Below are positions 59,305 to 64,000 of a stretch of 64,000 nt of DNA, one piece after another. Under the pieces are notes generated by a model. That model worked only from the letters and a program-made list of their open reading frames with translations, made no database searches and was not told the DNA's origin. Source of the stretch: Vandiemenella viatica (taxonomy: Eukaryota; Arthropoda; Insecta; Orthoptera; Morabidae); contig JARYHS010008074.1 in NCBI GenBank assembly GCA_031002005.1, positions 273,421,930 to 273,485,929 of the forward strand, in the 5' to 3' direction. The translations under genes were made by a program, and so were the position numbers. Within the stretch, counting starts at the first letter, position 1. The number at the start of each line of letters is the position of its first letter.

Positions 59305-59616
59305 GTAACTAACAAACTGCTGCGTTTGATAGCGGACACGTACGAAATAATTGGTTCACTTCGCGATTTATACGCTTTTTGCTACTTGAAATTATTATTG
59401 TAGGCCAACTTATCACCCCATATTGATGTTAATACTACGGTGAGCTCTTCCGACAGTAGTCCGTAAAGAGCTTGCACTGATTTAAGGCGTAAAGTTTTGC
59501 CAGTCATCTGGTAACCAAAAATACAACCAGAAATTACACAATTTTACAAATTGATACTAGTGAGGATCATAAATTCAATAACAATTGTTTTCATATTTTG
59601 TAACAGTTGTATATGC

Positions 59617-59811
59617 CGGCCTCGGTAGCGTAGGGGCTAGAGTGCTAGCTCCACGTGCCGAAGGCCGCCGGTTCGAATCCGGCCGCGGGCATGGATGTTA
59701 AGTGTTGTGTGTCTGTGTTAATGTCTTGTGTCCTGTGGCGTCCATACATTGGAAAAAATACACATTGAGCTGGCTGTATGGCCTCCGTTGCCGAATGCCA
59801 TTAAAAAAAAA
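59617..59811 (+). mobile_element. tRNA-derived SINE with about 14-bp TSD
   Basis: Same family as 44557-44979: A-box gtagcgtaggggctag, B-box ggttcgaatcc, body with ctggctgtatggcc, and a short A tail. It is flanked by aacagttgtatatg and aacagttgtttatg, one mismatch in 14. Confidence 0.88.
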
Positions 59812-61855
59812 CAGTTGTTTATGAGACTACACAGGAAACTGGCAACAAGGAAACGTAATGTTGATCAACACGTGTATAAGAGCTGTTGCTCCTCTGCTGC
59901 CGTCTTGGTTGGTAGCTCTCAGCCGCTAACACCGTAGGTGTCACGGATGCCACTGCCGACCCGGAAACGTGGTGGCGTTCAGTTAATTCCTGGAGTAGAC
60001 GGTTCGAGTCCAGCCACATACATAAGTGATTTTCAAGAAGTGTTACGTTCTTCTTGTGTTGACTGTAGTGTGGATCACCAAAGTCACATCATAAATCGAC
60101 TCAGAAGCTAAATGAATGGGGAGAAAGAACGTATCGATAAACTAAGGCAAATACTTTCTTTGTCTATTTTTTAGCAACTTACTCTTTAAATATGTTATAC
60201 ATTTTGAAATTCGCAAGGTTCGGAAAGGAATCCGGCCACGGTATGTGAATATGAACTATTCCTCTGTAAGTCTAAAATTATTTCCTTAATCCTTTGAGAA
60301 CCATAACATTACTGACAAATATACTTGAAAGTGAACTTCCAAACTGTCAGTGCCAGAAGAACTGGTAATAATTTTCAACGATTTCATGAAAGAAGTACAT
60401 CTTCCTAGGATAATTTTTAAGTTAGAAAGCAAGCGAAAGTTTCTATATGATAAAACTAGTTTGCGTAGCAGTTACTGATTCAAAATGCTATTCAGACCTC
60501 CTATTATCAAAACAAGATTATTCTACTGTCTTTGTTGTATAGGCGCTATGTAAATGATGTTAAAGGCAAAATTATAGTCAGAACCGATAAACATTTTTAC
60601 CACAAGAAGTCTAACAAATTCCGTCAAATTGCTTAAATCAATTAATCAAGATTTGTCATAGAGAACTTAACTGTCTCCTGTAGTATGCTTAGTACTGGAA
60701 GGAAATTGTTTATTGATTTTCTCTAATGTAAAATATGTATCAACAAATTTGTTACTATCACAGCTATAACAATATGGAGTTCAAAATATTGAAGGCATAT
60801 TCGATGGTCCGTCAGTTGTGATAGAAACCACACATATTTTATAGTATCGGAAAAAAAATCGGAGAAGACAACTGGTGGTGACGATTGTTTGGATTTCCAT
60901 ACTGTCTTGTGTGGGACTAATCTCACGGTCTTGCTCGATTAAATAAACTGGTAAATAAACACGTGTGAACACTGAACGAGAGGAGTGCACTATGGAGGAA
61001 TTTTTATCGTCCTCAGGCATTTCATCATCTCAGAATGATAATTTTTAAAAAATGTCGCCACCAGCGAGACTCGATCTGACTACGACTGGGTTTAAGAGGC
61101 ACTATTTCCTTGACGCTTTCTTAATGTAGGAAGCTTTTGAACGCAAAGGAATATTTCAATGTCGATTTTCTGGACAACGGCGAAGAATTGCATGTTACTG
61201 CTTTGCCACATTCACCTCTGCTTATGAGGTTATATTACACAACGTATGAATCGGATCTAAAATTTACTGCTAGCTTCTCTGGTTTCTAAATGTGTCGAAA
61301 TCACGTCACCTGTAATTTCTAAACTGCACACATGTTTGGAAAATAATTATTTTACAATAGAACTAACATCCCATTTCAGTAACAAATAACTTATTGTGGG
61401 AATTATTTGTCTAATTCTGTAGGTGGACTATAATTAATATGCACCGTCGTCAAGGAAAACAAAAATATTATGTGAAAACGTGAGAGGAAATCGCATGGAA
61501 CTAAATATTAACACTGTAAAAAATTAAACGACCATTGTCATTCAAAAATTTATATCCAGATTGCTGTCGTGGACCAAACATAAATTCTTATCTAACTGAT
61601 ATAAATAAAGAAAGTTCATTGAGAATCTGTGCTAGAAGCAGAGTGTTCTTAAATTACCGTTTTTTTTTTCCATTTCCTACAATGCTGTTAGTAGTTTCCG
61701 TACACATTATCGCACGTACTTTACAGTATTGCGATTTGATACCTACGGGAGCTTAATGCTAATTGCTTAATAAAGCATAAATTTTTATGCGTTGTTCTTT
61801 TTTTGGAATTACTTCACTATACTAACATAAATAAATACCAGTATTAACATGCAGT
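59812..61855. other. No gene recognised; scattered tRNA-like boxes
   Basis: B-box-like sequence ggttcgagtcc at about 60000 and, reversed, near 61065 (gagactcgatctgac) suggest old SINE fragments. No coding exon was identified. Confidence 0.45.
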
Positions 61856-61877
61856 GATTTGGGGAAAACCCCAAATC
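61856..61877. repeat. Perfect 9-bp stem hairpin
   Basis: gatttgggg, aaaa, ccccaaatc: perfect inverted repeat with a four-base loop, immediately next to a tRNA-like segment. Confidence 0.9.
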
Positions 61878-61965
61878 TTGATGACCCGGCGAGGAATCGA
61901 ACCTGTGTCCTACGGAATGAGAAGCAAGAGATTCACCGCATATCCCACCATGCCCGGTCATTCAC
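61878..61965 (-). mobile_element. tRNA-like segment, probably a SINE head
   Basis: On the minus strand, gggcatggtgggatatgcgg resembles an A-box region and caggttcgattcctcg a T-arm with B-box. The acceptor stem does not pair well, so it is a SINE head or tRNA pseudogene rather than a working tRNA. Confidence 0.45.
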
Positions 61966-62109
61966 AAACTGTCACAGCGGATTCAAAAATCCATGTTACG
62001 AAATGATAATAATTCTTCAACCTTTAAAATGAAGAATATATATATTACAGAAAAAAATGATTTTGTCGCTATAAATGCTTAGGAGACCGTACTCTTGGAT
62101 TGATCCCGT

Positions 62110-62288
62110 ACAATAAACATGAATTCCTACAGTATTTTTAAAAAACAGCTTCTTAAGTTCTCAGAATTAGTGTTCTTTAAACAAAAATCGTTTTCTACAT
62201 CCGGCGAGCCAGTTTATTCACGCTTGATAGCAGAATTGATTTTTAAACCCTTTAATGTAAAATACAATGAATACTTGTATGCAGAAAC

Positions 62289-62350
<62 letters not shown>

Positions 62351-62480
62351 ATATTGGATATGTATTTAGCAACAACTGCAAAGGAAGTAAAGGAAGAATA
62401 AAATATTCAACTGGAAGCAGTCTCGAACTGCGACTCTCGCAGTGTCTACAGAAATGCGTGCCTCGAAATGGTAATGATGT
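62110..62480 (-). mobile_element. SINE-like repeat, copy 1
   Basis: It shares a body with 63730-63990: cagcttcttaagttc, agcagaattgatttttaaac and gatatgtattt phrases in the same order. It ends at a reversed B-box (gtctcgaactgcgac). It contains a long AT microsatellite that the second copy lacks. Confidence 0.65.
62292..62347. repeat. (AT)n microsatellite
   Basis: About 28 AT units within the SINE-like repeat. Confidence 0.95.
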
Positions 62481-63082
62481 AAGAAATCATCACATCCTTT
62501 AGAATCAAGTATTTGTAGCACAGGGATAAAATTAATTCTTTCCCTATAAATGCTTGTGAAACCTTAGTTTTTGGATTGTCCCCGTAGAATCAACGTGAAT
62601 TCCAACAGTATCATAAAAAACCAGATATGATTAGTAGCTATACTCTACAATTTGGATAACTGTGGTCAAAATCAATTTAATATTAAGGCAAATGCTCTAT
62701 TCGTGATACAATAATTGCTCTACGTGTTCTAAAGGTATTTGTCTTCGCTGAAGGAATTAGGAAAGATTCGACTTATTTCCGGGTGCAACATTGCCAGTTT
62801 GCTTCCTTCTGTGTTGTCAGATGTTCTGCTGCTAACAGATCTGTATTCGTTTTCACATACAAGAAATCATGTCTCAATAGCTAGACATTATGAAAAGAAC
62901 AGACACATTGACGCCATGGAAAAAAAAAATGTTTTGCCAATTTGATCTATCATATTTTTATCAAACGGATTATTTCTGTTATAACAGGTCATCAGATCAT
63001 AGATCATCAGTAACTAATTGTTCACAAAATTGTGTATCTTTATAAAATTTTACTTCCGCTTATACAATAGACAGGCGCTGGT
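62481..63082. other. Repeat fragment, no gene
   Basis: 62540-62635 partly repeats 62065-62155 (ctataaatgctt...ttggattg.tcccgta...catgaattcc.acagtat). The remainder is unremarkable. Confidence 0.5.
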
Positions 63083-63155
63083 TTCAACAGGACAAAGCGG
63101 CTGAGTGGTAGGGTTCTGCAATGTGGGTATAACGGTCGTAGGTTCGAGTATACTG
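63083..63155 (+). other. tRNA-like segment
   Basis: gcggctgagtggtagggttc (A-box-like) and gtaggttcgagta (B-box-like) at tRNA-like spacing. The arms do not pair convincingly. Probably a SINE head or pseudogene. Confidence 0.35.
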
Positions 63156-63729
63156 CTAGTTGAATATTTTTTTTTTATTATTCTTTAGTTTCCCAATTAT
63201 TAATTAAATGCAAATATTCGTTGTCTATCAACTCTATCCTCGGAATCTGAAACGGAATTCCAATATTTCACTAGAATATCTCAGATTTCAGACTATTCTA
63301 TTACATTGTTCTGAAGGAATAAATCTAATGTAGTAAAGGCACGTGGAAAGGGATTGTCCATGGTGTGTTGGAAAAAGAGGTTGTTTACTATCACTAAGGA
63401 GGGAGATCCTGATTAAAATGAAGATATGCCTTTGAAAAAACTATCTTTGGTTATGGCAACTGGATTTGGTCTTTTGACCTTAGATGCGACAAAATTATCG
63501 GGAATGAGAGGAAATAGGATGAAATGTGGAAGAGATATAATGCATAATAGTTTTTGCCTGAAACAGGAAGAGCATCGTAGATCGAACATTCGTTACTTAT
63601 TAAATATATTTGTGGATTGAGGCATGTCTTTCAGCATAGTTGGACAGAAGGTTCAAAACTTTATAAAGATTTTACATTCTAAAACTTCATACTATTGTGC
63701 TTACTGATAAACTGTATAAAAGTCAAATT
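63156..63729. other. No gene recognised
   Basis: AT-rich sequence. The only longer frame (63426-63620) has no recognisable motif. Confidence 0.5.
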
Positions 63730-63990
63730 GTTGTAACTTTAGGTTGTAATTACAGCTTCTTAAGTTCACAGAACAAAGATTTTCTACTTCCAGCGAGCAA
63801 TGTATTCATGTTTGAGAGCAGAATTTATTTTTAAACCCTTTGTTATTAAACATAAGAAATACCTGTCTCCTGAAACTTCATGATTTATAGATATGTATTT
63901 TGCAGCACCTGGGAAAAAATAAAGAATGGAAAGATATTAAACTGGGACGAGTCTCGAACTTGCGACCATAACCTTCATAGCCCCTTTGCC
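63730..63990 (-). mobile_element. SINE-like repeat, copy 2
   Basis: Counterpart of 62110-62480 without the AT run. It ends near the window edge with a reversed B-box (gagtctcgaacttgcgac). Confidence 0.65.
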
Positions 63991-64000
63991 CTATAATAAC

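Larger units (their letters stand above)
46541..59363. repeat. Direct long repeat, copy B
   Basis: This is the counterpart of 1-9586. It begins in the CFAP300 3' region and continues without a gap into unique sequence at 59364. It contains two insertions (LINE 46978-48310, Helitron 53793-55620) that copy A lacks. Adding them to copy A leaves a difference of fewer than 100 bases, most of it one 65-base deletion in copy A. Confidence 0.95.

Noticed and set aside
59615..59700. Functional tRNA gene
   Set aside because: Good A- and B-boxes, but the acceptor and anticodon arms do not form a proper cloverleaf, and the body, A tail and TSD show a SINE.
61878..61965. Functional tRNA-Glu-like gene on the minus strand
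   Set aside because: The acceptor stem does not pair well and there is no clean 3' end; more likely a SINE head.

Overview
This is eukaryotic, almost certainly arthropod (insect-like), DNA. It is AT-rich, has no operons, contains only a few short spliced exons of one recognisable host gene, and is otherwise packed with transposable elements: Helitron, P-like, pogo/Tigger, RAG1/Transib-like, Ty3/Gypsy, several non-LTR (LINE) families, tRNA-derived SINEs and MITEs. The species is not identifiable from the sequence. A hemimetabolous insect with a large, repeat-rich genome is my inference.

Host gene: three consecutive exons on the + strand (32660-32832, 45895-46067, 46201-46399) encode the C-terminal half of CFAP300 (C11orf70), a cilia/flagella dynein-arm assembly factor. 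Splice phases match across all three exons. The 13-kb intron between the first two holds P-like elements, LINE relics, a Tigger and a SINE. The 5' exons are not visible in the window.

Layout: 1-9586 (copy A) and 46541-59363 (copy B) are two near-identical direct copies of one segment carrying a MITE, a LINE RT relic and a decayed Gypsy element. Copy A ends at a run of exactly 1000 N (9587-10586). Copy B has two insertions that copy A lacks: a 5'-truncated RNase H LINE (46978-48310) and a Helitron (53793-55620). 10.6-12.5 kb holds a RAG1/Transib-like transposase relic (- strand), followed by a second Helitron (12515-14060). 16.4-32.5 kb is a triple nest: a LINE (- strand) is split inside its endonuclease region by a complete Gypsy element (19869-30922, TSD aaac), whose 5' LTR is split by a P-like DNA transposon (27803-30775, 8-bp TSD acaactac, with a THAP-type first exon). 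35-39 kb has more LINE pieces and two further P-like copies, one with a perfect 8-bp TSD. 41.4-43.6 kb is a pogo/Tigger element. 59.4-64 kb is SINE- and tRNA-like-rich sequence without recognised genes.

The most informative points are: the empty-site/filled-site pair that fixes the Helitron boundaries to the base; a Helitron-helicase fragment lying antisense inside that Helitron; a P-like family defined by TIRs and TSDs; a roughly 145-bp repeat unit shared by the Helitron and P-like families; and the likelihood that copy A is a misplaced haplotig or tandem duplicate, because it interrupts the order expected for CFAP300.
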